Of a stretch of 46,292 nucleotides of DNA, positions 1 through 6,791 are shown one piece after another. The stretch lies in NCBI RefSeq assembly GCF_000719095.1, contig NZ_JOEH01000051.1:1-46292 (forward strand), written 5' to 3'. The translations under genes were made by a program, and so were the position numbers. This stretch comes from Streptacidiphilus jeojiense (GTDB taxonomy: Bacteria; Actinomycetota; Actinomycetes; Streptomycetales; Streptomycetaceae). Every line of letters starts with the position of its first letter. The first letter of the stretch is position 1. The notes under the pieces were generated by a model. It worked only from the letters and a program-made list of their open reading frames with translations, was not told where the DNA came from and ran no database searches.

Positions 1-1
1 G

Positions 2-88
2 AGCACCACCCGAAGCCGCCTAGGCCGACTCGTCCGCCAAGGCGTCCTCACCCAACCCGGACGAGGCATCTACCAAAAACGGACTTAA
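2..88 (+). CDS. C-terminal tail of a winged-helix-like protein (partial, runs off the left edge)
   Basis: The frame is open from the window edge to a TAA at 86-88 and gives 28 residues ending RLVRQGVLTQPGRGIYQKRT. A run of the type 'LGRLVRQGVLTQPGRGIY' looks like the last recognition helix and wing of a winged-helix DNA-binding domain. The gene body lies outside the window, so its function cannot be named. Its stop codon sits almost exactly where an unrelated LuxR fragment begins, which suggests a recombination junction. Confidence 0.4.
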   Translation, partial: STTRSRLGRLVRQGVLTQPGRGIYQKRT

Positions 89-89
89 C

Positions 90-377
90 GCCCTCTCAGA
101 GATCCTCGACCTGTTGGCGGGTACCTCACGCGAACGGGAGAGCCTGCGCGCGCCATCCATGCCCGAGCCCCTGTCGGATGCCGAGTTGCGCGTCCTGCGC
201 TACCTGCCCTCGCACCTCAAGACCGGCGAGATCGCGAGCGAGCTGTTCGTGTCGCCGAACACGGTCAAGGTCCACCTTCGCCACATCTACGGCAAGCTCG
301 ACGTCAACAGCCGGCGCGAGGCCGTCGAGCGCGCCCGCACGCTCAGACTCCTCGCGCCGTCCGCGCGGGCGCGGTGA
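90..377 (+). pseudogene. LuxR/MalT-like regulator, only the C-terminal HTH end remains
   Basis: The frame is open from about position 90 and reads NALSEILDLLAG, then a linker, then a complete LuxR-type helix-turn-helix (LSDAELRVLRYLPSHL, then EIASELFVSPNTVKVHLRHIYGKL). This matches the end of MalT-type regulators, which normally have about 900 residues with an N-terminal ATPase and a helical repeat region. Only about 95 residues are present, and the sequence left of position 88 belongs to another reading frame and another protein. A TTG at 114 could start an 87-residue HTH-only protein, but there is no clear ribosome binding site. It faces the leftward catabolic regulon and may be the remains of that regulon's activator; this last point is inference. 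Confidence 0.7.
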
Positions 378-428
378 AGACGCCCAGACGATGCTGGCGG
401 CCGGGTGGCCCCTTCCTCGACCTCACCT

Positions 429-1391
429 TCACCCGTGCTCGGGAAGCAGGACGAGTTTGCCCTGTGCCGAGCCGCTTCGGCTCTTGCGGTGTGCATCGGC
501 GACATCGTCCAGGGCGAACGTCTGCGTGACATTGACCTGCAGTTGCCCGCGTTCGACGAGTGCAACGAGTTCGGAGCGCGCCGTCATCCGGATGTCGTTG
601 CCGTGATCGGGGCCCACTCCGCCGATGACGCGCACACCGAGCTCGGAGGTGACGTCGTTGTGGACGGTGGACAGCAGGCGATCGCTGTCGCGCAGGCATC
701 CGTTCGAGACTTCGACCGCCTCCCGGGTGCCGATGAGGTCAATTGCTGCGTCGACTCCGCCGGCGGCGGCGGCGAGCTTGCGGACGCGGTCGGCCAGCCC
801 GTCTCCGAACATCACGGGCACGACGCCCCAGCCGCGGAGCATCTCGTGGTCGCGCTCGCGCGCGGTTCCGATCACCTTGACACCCCAGGCGGCCGCGATC
901 TGGCACAACATCTGCCCGACGCCGCCGGCGGCGGCGTGGACCAATACCGTCTCGTCCTTGCGCAGCCTGGCTGCGACGACGGCGTGCATGGCGGTCGTGC
1001 CAGCCAGCATCAGGCTCGCCGCCTGCTCCCAGGTCATCTCGGCCGGTTTCGGGACCAGGGCGGCAGCAGAGACGGTGACCTCGCTGGCGTACGCCCCGCC
1101 CACGGGGAACACGATCACTTCGTCACCGGTCCTTACCAGGCCTGCGGGTCCGGTTGCACCGTATGCGGCATCGACCACGACGCCCGCGGCCTCGGAGCCG
1201 AGCCGCAGCGGCAGCCTGTCACGATCGCCGCCGTAGAAGGCGGGTGCGTACTGCTTCCAGTCGATCGGGTTGACGCCGGCGGCCATGATCCGAACTCGTG
1301 CCTCGCCCGCTCCGACCGGGGTGGTAGGCACCTTCACTACGCCCAGGACCTCTGCCTCGCCGTAGTCCCGTGCGACGACCACCCGCGGCAT
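429..1391 (-). CDS. NADP-dependent quinone oxidoreductase-like zinc-free MDR protein
   Basis: A 320-residue medium-chain dehydrogenase/reductase. The GroES-like fold begins VVVARDYGEAEVLGV, and the nucleotide-binding loop AAAGGVGQMLCQ lies at about residues 153-164, typical of quinone oxidoreductases (QOR/ADH_zinc_N). No cysteine/histidine zinc ligands are visible. The ATG at 1391 is chosen because its A overlaps the TAA of the upstream decarboxylase gene (TAATG overlap), so the two are probably translationally coupled. The in-frame extension upstream is only the shadow of that gene. It is the last gene of the five-gene unit starting at 4163 and probably reduces an enone or quinone intermediate there. 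Confidence 0.85.
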   Translation of the reverse strand: MPRVVVARDYGEAEVLGVVKVPTTPVGAGEARVRIMAAGVNPIDWKQYAPAFYGGDRDRLPLRLGSEAAGVVVDAAYGATGPAGLVRTGDEVIVFPVGGAYASEVTVSAAALVPKPAEMTWEQAASLMLAGTTAMHAVVAARLRKDETVLVHAAAGGVGQMLCQIAAAWGVKVIGTARERDHEMLRGWGVVPVMFGDGLADRVRKLAAAAGGVDAAIDLIGTREAVEVSNGCLRDSDRLLSTVHNDVTSELGVRVIGGVGPDHGNDIRMTARSELVALVERGQLQVNVTQTFALDDVADAHRKSRSGSAQGKLVLLPEHG

Positions 1392-1927
1392 TAGTTGCGC
1401 CTCGTCATATAGCCCTCGGGCACTTCGCTCGGCGGGCGATCGATCACCTCGTCGTTGTCGCGCCCGCGGTCTTCGATGAAGGTGATCTGGGCGAACTCGT
1501 CCATCACCAGCTTCGGGTATGTGGGCCCCTGGTCCCGCAGATGCGCCATTGCGTCCAGATGCTCGTTCTGGTGCAGTGCGATCTTGTCGTAGTTCAGCGG
1601 GATCCATGCCGGGAAGAACGTCGCCCCGTGGAAGACGCGCTCGTTGAGGTTGACGGCGAGGCTCACGATGGTTCCCGTGGGCTCGTCCCATGACCACTTG
1701 TAGACGCCGTCGGCCAGTCGCACGATGTGCGCTGCCTGGTTGTTGACCCAGCGGCCGGCCAACGGGCCGTCGTGGATGCGGTAGTCGAACGCGCGCTCAT
1801 TGCGGATGTAGATCTCGTACCCCCAGCCGTTGTCGTAGGTGTAGATGAGGTGCTTGCCGATCAGAGGGGCGATCTCATCCGGTCTGGTCGACTCGAACTC
1901 GTCCTGGTACGCGGGCTTGTCACTCAT
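1391..1927 (-). CDS. padC: PadC-like phenolic acid decarboxylase
   Basis: 178 residues, the usual size for phenolic acid decarboxylases, which convert ferulate or p-coumarate to vinylphenols without a cofactor. Family landmarks are in order: GKHLIYTYDNGWGYEIYI (residues 24-41, with Tyr29 and Tyr31), DYRIHDG with Arg50, GRWV, YKWSWDEPTGT (79-86, Glu82), HGATFFPAW and YPKLVMDEFAQITFI. The Tyr pair, Arg and Glu correspond to the catalytic set of the Bacillus and Lactobacillus enzymes. The start overlaps the end of the MBL gene by 8 bp. Family assignment is firm; the substrate is not, because the neighbours are not a standard ferulate pathway. Confidence 0.85.
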   Translation of the reverse strand: MSDKPAYQDEFESTRPDEIAPLIGKHLIYTYDNGWGYEIYIRNERAFDYRIHDGPLAGRWVNNQAAHIVRLADGVYKWSWDEPTGTIVSLAVNLNERVFHGATFFPAWIPLNYDKIALHQNEHLDAMAHLRDQGPTYPKLVMDEFAQITFIEDRGRDNDEVIDRPPSEVPEGYMTRRN

Positions 1928-2756
1928 CCCAGGGCTCCATTTCTCCGGTGGCGACTTGGGTGGATACGTCGAGTAGGAACTCGGTGCCGGGGAACCCGAC
2001 GGCGTCGGGAAAGGCGACGCGCAGCAGGTCGGCCATCTCCCTCGATGAGGTGGCGGCCTTGGCCGCTCTCTTGAACTCGTTGAGGTAGCGGCGGCTCCAG
2101 TCGATCGCGCGGCTGTCGTCGGGCAGCCCCGGCTTCGAATGCCCGGCGATGATGCGTACGGGCTGCAGCGATTCCAGGTCGTCCAGGCTCTTCAGCCAGT
2201 CGTCGTACTGCGGGGGGCGGTGCTCGCCCAGAAACAGGAAGACCCCGTTGAACAGCAGGTCACCGGCGACCAGCGTCCGGGAGCCGGGGTCCCACAATGC
2301 AGTCGCGTGAACGTGGTCGCCCTGCATCGGTCCGAGGATCTTGAGCGTGCGGCCCTCGACCTCGATCTCGTCCTTCACCCATGGGGTCGGCACGACACCG
2401 CGCTGAGGAGCGTTGGCCCCCATCCCCTCGGCCCAGCGCTCGAACTTGAGCGGGATCGAGCGCCCAATGTCGGCGACGACCACGGGATGCGCGACGACCG
2501 CGGCCTCGGGGAAGGTGTCCCTGAGGAGGTCGAGGCTGAAGAAGTGATCGGGGTGGTCGTGGGTGATGAAGACGGTCCTCAACTCACGGCCGCTGTCCAG
2601 GATCATGGCGATCAGCCGGTGCGCGTCGGAGCGCGCGAACGGCACGTCCACCAGAAGGGCCTCGCGCTCACCCAGCACGAGCGTGTAGTTGGCGGGCTGA
2701 TTGCCGGACAGGCCGTAGTCGCCGGCGACGACCTGGAAGGTGAGCGGGTCGTTCAT
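1920..2756 (-). CDS. MBL-fold metallo-hydrolase
   Basis: 278 residues with a complete metallo-beta-lactamase signature: THDHPDH (His66, His68, Asp70, His71), then DHVHATALW, AGDLLF with the bridging Asp, and IIAGHSKPG with the last His. It should bind two metal ions and hydrolyse an ester, lactone or thioester. The ATG at 2756 is preferred over the longer frame because the sequence before it does not look like protein. It lies 10 bp after the SDR stop and overlaps the decarboxylase start by 8 bp, so it is in the middle of the unit. No signal peptide is seen, so it is cytoplasmic. The substrate is unknown. Confidence 0.85.
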   Translation of the reverse strand: MNDPLTFQVVAGDYGLSGNQPANYTLVLGEREALLVDVPFARSDAHRLIAMILDSGRELRTVFITHDHPDHFFSLDLLRDTFPEAAVVAHPVVVADIGRSIPLKFERWAEGMGANAPQRGVVPTPWVKDEIEVEGRTLKILGPMQGDHVHATALWDPGSRTLVAGDLLFNGVFLFLGEHRPPQYDDWLKSLDDLESLQPVRIIAGHSKPGLPDDSRAIDWSRRYLNEFKRAAKAATSSREMADLLRVAFPDAVGFPGTEFLLDVSTQVATGEMEPWDE

Positions 2757-2766
2757 GAGCGGCTCC

Positions 2767-3519
2767 TCAGTGCGCCGTCTGGCCGCCGTCCATGACGAAG
2801 ACCTGGGCATTGGTGAATGTCGCCTCGTCCGAGCACAGATGCAGCACCAGGCCGGTCATCTCCTCGGGCTCCGCCGGGCGGCCGATCGGGCTCGCGGCGA
2901 GGAACGCCTTGGTGAACTCCTCGTCGGCAAGCCAGCGGTCGGTCATCGGCGTGTGCACCAGACCAGGGGCGATCGCGTTGACGCGGATCCCATTGCGCGC
3001 GTACTCGACACCTGCCGCCTTGGTCAGGCCGACAACCGCGTGCTTGGCCGCGACGTAGGGCGCCATGCCCGGGTCGGCGATCAGGCCGGCCACCGAGGTG
3101 GTGTTGACGATTGCGCCTCCGCCGTGCCCGAGCATGTGCCTGAGCTCGGCCTGCATGCAGTTGAACACGCCCTTGACGTCCACATCGATGACGCGATGGA
3201 AATCCTCCTGCGACATCTCGTGGAAGGCCTTGGTCGGTGGGAGCACGCCGGCGTTGTTGAACGCGGCGTCGAGGCCGCCGAACTCTTCGATGCACCGCTG
3301 GACGAGTGCCGCCGCCTGAACTGGATCAGACACGTCGGTGCGCTGGAAGACAGCCGCCCCTCCGGACTTGATGATGATCTCGGTGGTTTCCTTGGCCCGG
3401 TCGTCGATGTCGCCGATCATCACCGCCGCGCCCTCGCGCGCGAACGCGAGGGCAGTGGCTCGGCCGATACCTGTGGCACCGCCGGTCAGAACGACCCGCT
3501 TGCTGGAGAACCGGCCCAT
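2767..3519 (-). CDS. Short-chain dehydrogenase/reductase
   Basis: 250 residues, classical SDR. The NAD(P)-binding TGGATGIG lies at 12-19, NNAG at 88-91, and the catalytic Ser142, Tyr155 and Lys159 (YVAAK). The usual Asn of the catalytic tetrad in the helix-4 motif appears to be Asp114 (VDVKG). Asp37 at the end of strand 2 (GDID) favours NAD(H). It ends with the common DGGQTAH tail. The start is 2 bp downstream of the isochorismatase-like stop, so it is in the same transcript. It probably oxidises or reduces an alcohol/ketone intermediate. Confidence 0.88.
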   Translation of the reverse strand: MGRFSSKRVVLTGGATGIGRATALAFAREGAAVMIGDIDDRAKETTEIIIKSGGAAVFQRTDVSDPVQAAALVQRCIEEFGGLDAAFNNAGVLPPTKAFHEMSQEDFHRVIDVDVKGVFNCMQAELRHMLGHGGGAIVNTTSVAGLIADPGMAPYVAAKHAVVGLTKAAGVEYARNGIRVNAIAPGLVHTPMTDRWLADEEFTKAFLAASPIGRPAEPEEMTGLVLHLCSDEATFTNAQVFVMDGGQTAH

Positions 3520-3521
3520 GG

Positions 3522-4163
3522 TCAGTTGACCGCCCAGCGGGCGTCCGGGTGCGCCTTGCTCAGTTCCTGCAGCGCAGGCAGGTACCAGGGCTTCAGGATC
3601 TCGTCGCGCCAGGCCGCGCCCTGCGGAGTGCGCCAGTCGCGGAAGAGTTCGTCGACGCAGGCGCGTGTGGTGGTCGGTGCGGCGCCGGCGGCGGTGAGGC
3701 GCTGAATGCCGGTCTCGTGCGCCAGTTGGGAGGTGCCGCCGACGGCGTCGACGACGACCATGGCGTCGTAGCCGTCGGCCAGTGCCGAGATGACCGGGTA
3801 GACCAGGCAGATCTCGGTCCACAGCGCGGCGAAGATCAGCCGAGGGCGACCCGTCGCCACGACCTGGTCCTTGAACGCCGTGTCCTCCCAAGCGTTCATC
3901 GTGGAGCGATCGAGAATCGGGTAGTCGGGGAGCTCATTGGCGATCGACTCGAGCGTGGCGGCGTTCGTGCCGCTCCGCACGCCGACCGAGCTGAGCACGA
4001 CCGGCATGTCCATGGCTTTGGCCGACTTGATCAGGGCGCGGACATTGAGCTCGACCACCTCGGCGGGGATTTCCGAGCGGATTGCGGCGAACATCGGGGG
4101 CTGGTAGTCGATCAGTACCAGCGCCGAGTTCGCGTAGGTGAACATGCCATTCGGCTGGCCCAT
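3522..4163 (-). CDS. Isochorismatase-like (YcaC-type) hydrolase
   Basis: 213 residues of the cysteine hydrolase superfamily. Asp19 (LVLIDYQ), Arg86 within DRSTMNAWED and the nucleophile Cys119 (TEICLVYP) match the arrangement of YcaC-like members rather than true isochorismatases; YcaC also has the R..NAW segment. The C-terminal WRTPQGAAWRDEI tail is typical of actinobacterial members. It is the first gene of a five-gene leftward unit, with AAGGAG-like sequence just before the ATG. The shared 45-bp element lies about 45-85 bp upstream. Substrate unknown; an amide or ester cleavage is likely. Confidence 0.85.
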   Translation of the reverse strand: MGQPNGMFTYANSALVLIDYQPPMFAAIRSEIPAEVVELNVRALIKSAKAMDMPVVLSSVGVRSGTNAATLESIANELPDYPILDRSTMNAWEDTAFKDQVVATGRPRLIFAALWTEICLVYPVISALADGYDAMVVVDAVGGTSQLAHETGIQRLTAAGAAPTTTRACVDELFRDWRTPQGAAWRDEILKPWYLPALQELSKAHPDARWAVN

Positions 4164-4204
4164 GATTGGCTCCTTTTTGCAGTCGGGATTTCTGAAAGAA
4201 CACT

Positions 4205-4250
4205 GCGCCGCTACGGGGTTAGCTCACATCACCCGGGACGGGGTATTTCA
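4205..4250 (-). promoter_or_regulatory. Shared promoter element, copy A (upstream of the isochorismatase-led unit)
   Basis: On the + strand the core is GGGTTAG, two bases, CACATCACCCGG, followed by GACGG and GTATTTC. It aligns without gaps to the elements at 5318-5367 and 6625-6665. The core centre is about 65 bp upstream of the start codon at 4163. Position and conservation suggest an activator site upstream of the -35 region. Confidence 0.7.
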
Positions 4251-4254
4251 CAGG

Positions 4255-4839
4255 TCATGACGACGTGTACAGCCATCGCTTCAGAACGCGCGCCAGGACG
4301 GGCATCAGCACATAGGTCATCAAAGTCGCAACAATGACGTTGGTAAAGATATTGGTCACGTAGAACGACCATGACCTGGGCAGCCACGCCATCTCTCGTG
4401 GAATGATGACCGCCGTCAGGCAGTAGACGACGACAAACGTGATACTGGCCATCTTCCACTTCTTGGGTGCTGACGATCTGGCAGCGGACCCGATCGCGAA
4501 CCAGGTCTCCATCCCAGTCGCTTCCTGGCGCTGAAGGGTCGAGAACGCGTCAGCCTCGACCGAGAGGCTACGGCGGATCTCGGAGTCCTCCCATGCCTGC
4601 AGCGAAGCCTCGTCGGCGAAGCGGTGAACGATGTGGAAGACGTTCGACTCGCCGGGCTCCGGGGTGAGCACCACCGCCCCGAGGTTGTTGGGGAAGGCTT
4701 CTGCTGCGCTGATCAGCCGGCTCAGCCACCCCATGTACTCCTCCTCGTGACCCGATCGGACGGTGCGACTGATCACAACGGTCGCGTGGTCATCCGCACT
4801 GGGATCGGCGGGAACGACTTTCCGGATTTCGCTCGGCAT
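4255..4839 (-). CDS. Antibiotic-biosynthesis-monooxygenase (ABM) domain protein with C-terminal membrane segments
   Basis: 194 residues. Residues of about 15-110 form an ABM/dimeric ferredoxin-like domain (VVISRTVRSGHEEEYMGWLSR, then FHIVHRFADEASLQAWEDSE). Two hydrophobic segments follow (about 133-150 and 158-182), so the domain is anchored in the membrane. ABM domains oxidise or bind polyphenolic or quinone compounds without a cofactor, though many members have no known activity. The ATG at 4839 is chosen because it follows the VOC gene stop by 13 bp. It ends just before shared element A. The membrane link is seen in a distinct actinobacterial ABM subgroup. Confidence 0.75.
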   Translation of the reverse strand: MPSEIRKVVPADPSADDHATVVISRTVRSGHEEEYMGWLSRLISAAEAFPNNLGAVVLTPEPGESNVFHIVHRFADEASLQAWEDSEIRRSLSVEADAFSTLQRQEATGMETWFAIGSAARSSAPKKWKMASITFVVVYCLTAVIIPREMAWLPRSWSFYVTNIFTNVIVATLMTYVLMPVLARVLKRWLYTSS

Positions 4840-4852
4840 GGCAGCGCTCCGT

Positions 4853-5281
4853 TCAGGGATTCTCGGAGGGCAGGAACATGATGAGCTCCACGACGAAGCC
4901 GGGGACGAGCTCGAAGCGGCCCTGCATGGCCACGGGGGTGCGGCCCAGCTTCTGGACGATTTTGAGGCCGTGGCGCTCGGCTGCTTCCAGAACGACGGGA
5001 ACATCGTCCACTTCGAACATCACCTTCGTGTCCTTCCGCCACTGGTCGAACGACTCGGGATCGTCAGTGAACATGGCCGAGACGTTCCCGTACGGGGATT
5101 CCAGCCCGACCACCCGGGTGTTGATGGCGGGCCAGTCGAAGGCGTAGGCCACACGGCCGTTCAGGTTGTCCGTGTAGCGCTGGGTGAGCGGCTTCTCCTC
5201 GGAACGCGGCAGGATCACCCGGAAGTACGTGCTCTTGACGTGCGCGGTGATATCGCTCGGGACAAGGGGAGTCGAAGTCAT
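4853..5281 (-). CDS. VOC (glyoxalase/bleomycin-resistance-like) family protein
   Basis: 142 residues. It has paired beta-alpha-beta-beta-beta features of the vicinal oxygen chelate fold (KSTYFRVILPRSEEKP at the start; VMFEVDDVPVVLEAAERHG, then RFELVPGFVVELIMF at the end). The start at 5281 is chosen for a strong GGGAGGA five bases upstream; an ATG 18 bp further up has none. Metal-ligand residues are not obvious, so it may be a binding protein or an isomerase/dioxygenase. It is first of a two-gene unit with the ABM protein, under shared element B. Confidence 0.7.
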   Translation of the reverse strand: MTSTPLVPSDITAHVKSTYFRVILPRSEEKPLTQRYTDNLNGRVAYAFDWPAINTRVVGLESPYGNVSAMFTDDPESFDQWRKDTKVMFEVDDVPVVLEAAERHGLKIVQKLGRTPVAMQGRFELVPGFVVELIMFLPSENP

Positions 5282-5317
5282 GGAATCCTCCCTTTTCAAC
5301 TAAAGCTGCACGGAAAT

Positions 5318-5367
5318 ACTGCGACGCGGCGGGGTTAGTGCACGTCACCCGGATCGGAGTATTTCGG
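5318..5367 (-). promoter_or_regulatory. Shared promoter element, copy B (upstream of the VOC-led unit)
   Basis: The core reads GGGTTAG, two bases, CACGTCACCCGG, with ACTGCG on the left and GTATTTCG on the right. Outside the core it is especially close to copy A: ACTGCG-n-CGC before and CGG-n-GTATTTC after. It lies 37-86 bp upstream of the VOC start, almost the same distance as copy A from its gene. Confidence 0.7.
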
Positions 5368-5378
5368 ACATGGTTCAG

Positions 5379-5999
5379 TCAGCGAAGAGGGGAGAACGCA
5401 GCCGGGATCGTGAGGATGTTCTCCTGGCGGAGGAGCATCCCCTCGGCGTGCGTGTTTGGTGGCCAGGCCCCGGTCTCGATCGCCCGCGCGCGGATCCGCT
5501 GGCGCTCAGCCGCATCCTGGTAGGCCCAGACGTGTACCAGTTGATCGCGTCGGCCGGTGGTCGTCCGATACGCGCCGATGAACGGTGACAGCTTGCGCCG
5601 CTCGGGGATCTTCTCGGCCCAGCGTTCGATCACCTCCGGCATGAAGCCGACCCCGTAGGTGTAGGTGCGGATCTCGTAGATGGCCCCGAACTCGCCGGGC
5701 TCGAGTGGTGGCGAGAACGGCAGCGGCTCCAGTAGCCGTACCTGCTCCTCGATCACCTGCTCGTCGATCTCTGGTGGCCACTGGGGAAGGTTCTCCGCCC
5801 TGGCCAGGACCGACTCTCGCTCGGCGGCGTTCTGGTACGGCCACAGCTGGATCACCTGGTTGAGTGTGCCGACCTCCGTTGCGAAGAAGCCGGCCAGTGG
5901 AGACAGTGCGGTGCGCGCCGGCAGGGCCTCGGCAAAGGAGGCGGCGACCGTGGGCCCTGCCGCGATCTTCAGTTGGAGTGTTCGAAGTTCGACGAGCAT
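5379..5999 (-). CDS. NIPSNAP-family protein, two repeats
   Basis: 206 residues made of two NIPSNAP (dimeric alpha-beta barrel) repeats. The first is about 1-95 (MLVELRTLQLKIAAG, then NQVIQLWPYQNAAERESVLARA). The second is about 105-200 (YEIRTYTYGVGFMPEVIERWAEKIPERRKLSPFIG, then QLVHVWAYQDAAERQRIRARA). The ATG at 5999 overlaps the cupin stop (TGATG), so the two are coupled. NIPSNAP proteins have no settled biochemical role; in bacterial catabolic clusters they accompany oxygenases and isomerases. Cytoplasmic, no signal peptide. Confidence 0.85.
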   Translation of the reverse strand: MLVELRTLQLKIAAGPTVAASFAEALPARTALSPLAGFFATEVGTLNQVIQLWPYQNAAERESVLARAENLPQWPPEIDEQVIEEQVRLLEPLPFSPPLEPGEFGAIYEIRTYTYGVGFMPEVIERWAEKIPERRKLSPFIGAYRTTTGRRDQLVHVWAYQDAAERQRIRARAIETGAWPPNTHAEGMLLRQENILTIPAAFSPLR

Positions 6000-6556
6000 C
6001 AGACCTCGGCCGCCTTCCGGGAAGGGACGGCCGACGCCTCGGGCACGCCGATCATGACGAAGAAGACTGTCGCGGCCTTACTGCCCGGGTTGCGCCAAGC
6101 GTGGCGCGTGCTGTTCTGTACCACGATGTCGCCCGGTCCCAAGACGGCTGTCTCCCCGTCGAGATCCAGAGTGATCTCACCGTCGAGGACTACCCCGTAG
6201 TCGACGGTCGGTGTGGTGTGCATACCGGGGTTGTCCGGCTCGAACAGCTCAGCGAGCCCGGGGGTGCCCTCCAACTGCTCGGCGGCAGCGGCCGCCGGAT
6301 CGAAAGCAGGGTCGGCGTAGACGCTGTCGGGCGGGAAAGTGACGGTCAACGCGATCGTCTCGCCGGGACCAGGAACCCAGGATCGCAGCGACATTGTGGG
6401 GTCGGCCCCGGGCGAGGCCGGTACCTGGGTGGCCCACACGAGGCAGTTCGCGAAACCGGGGGTCATGGTGGACTTCGGCGAGCGCGGAACCTCCGCATCG
6501 CTGACGATCCTGGGCCTGCCGTTTTCGCTGATACCGGTGACGATCCGACGGACCAT
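5999..6556 (-). CDS. Cupin-domain protein
   Basis: 185 residues. The cupin barrel is mainly in the second half (TPTVDYGVVLDGEITLDLDGETAVLGPGDIVVQNSTRHAWRNPG, residues about 115-160), with an N-terminal arm (TGISENGRPRIVSDAEVP). It resembles cupins next to aromatic-degradation genes in actinomycetes. Only some of the classical metal ligands are evident (His at HAWRN; Tyr at DYG), so catalysis is uncertain. GGAGG precedes the ATG at 6556. It leads the two-gene unit with NIPSNAP, 79-104 bp downstream of shared element C. Confidence 0.82.
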   Translation of the reverse strand: MVRRIVTGISENGRPRIVSDAEVPRSPKSTMTPGFANCLVWATQVPASPGADPTMSLRSWVPGPGETIALTVTFPPDSVYADPAFDPAAAAAEQLEGTPGLAELFEPDNPGMHTTPTVDYGVVLDGEITLDLDGETAVLGPGDIVVQNSTRHAWRNPGSKAATVFFVMIGVPEASAVPSRKAAEV

Positions 6557-6624
6557 GGTTGCCTCCTTGCCGAGGAGCGGTGGAGCACGGGTGACGAACT
6601 CGGAGGGATTGCCACTACAGCTTT

Positions 6625-6665
6625 GGCCGCGACCGGGTTAGGCCACGTCACCCGGTACGGGTGAT
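6625..6665 (-). promoter_or_regulatory. Shared promoter element, copy C (upstream of the cupin-led unit)
   Basis: The core is GGGTTAG, two bases, CACGTCACCCGG, then TACGGGTGAT. It is identical to copy B across the two conserved blocks. It lies a little further from its gene (about 92 bp to the ATG) than copies A and B (about 65 bp), which fits an extra segment in the leader. Confidence 0.7.
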
Positions 6666-6729
6666 CGCGACCGATGGCGGGATGCCGCCGACGCGATGCG
6701 ATGTCAGGGAACTCCCACCTTCGCCCCCG

Positions 6730-6780
6730 GCCCGGCACATGCCGGGCGTCCAGACTCTCTGTGCAGGTAGTCGCAGAGAG
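6730..6780 (+). promoter_or_regulatory. Two hairpins in the leader of the next gene; the second covers its Shine-Dalgarno
   Basis: Hairpin 1 pairs GCCCGGCA (6730-6737) with TGCCGGGC (6740-6747). Hairpin 2 pairs CTCTCTGTG (6755-6763) with CGCAGAGAG (6772-6780), nine pairs including one G-U. The only plausible ribosome binding site (GAGAGGA, 6775-6781) is inside the second stem, 11 bp before the ATG at 6792. Translation could therefore depend on opening of this stem. Confidence 0.5.
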
Positions 6781-6791
6781 GATTTCCGACC

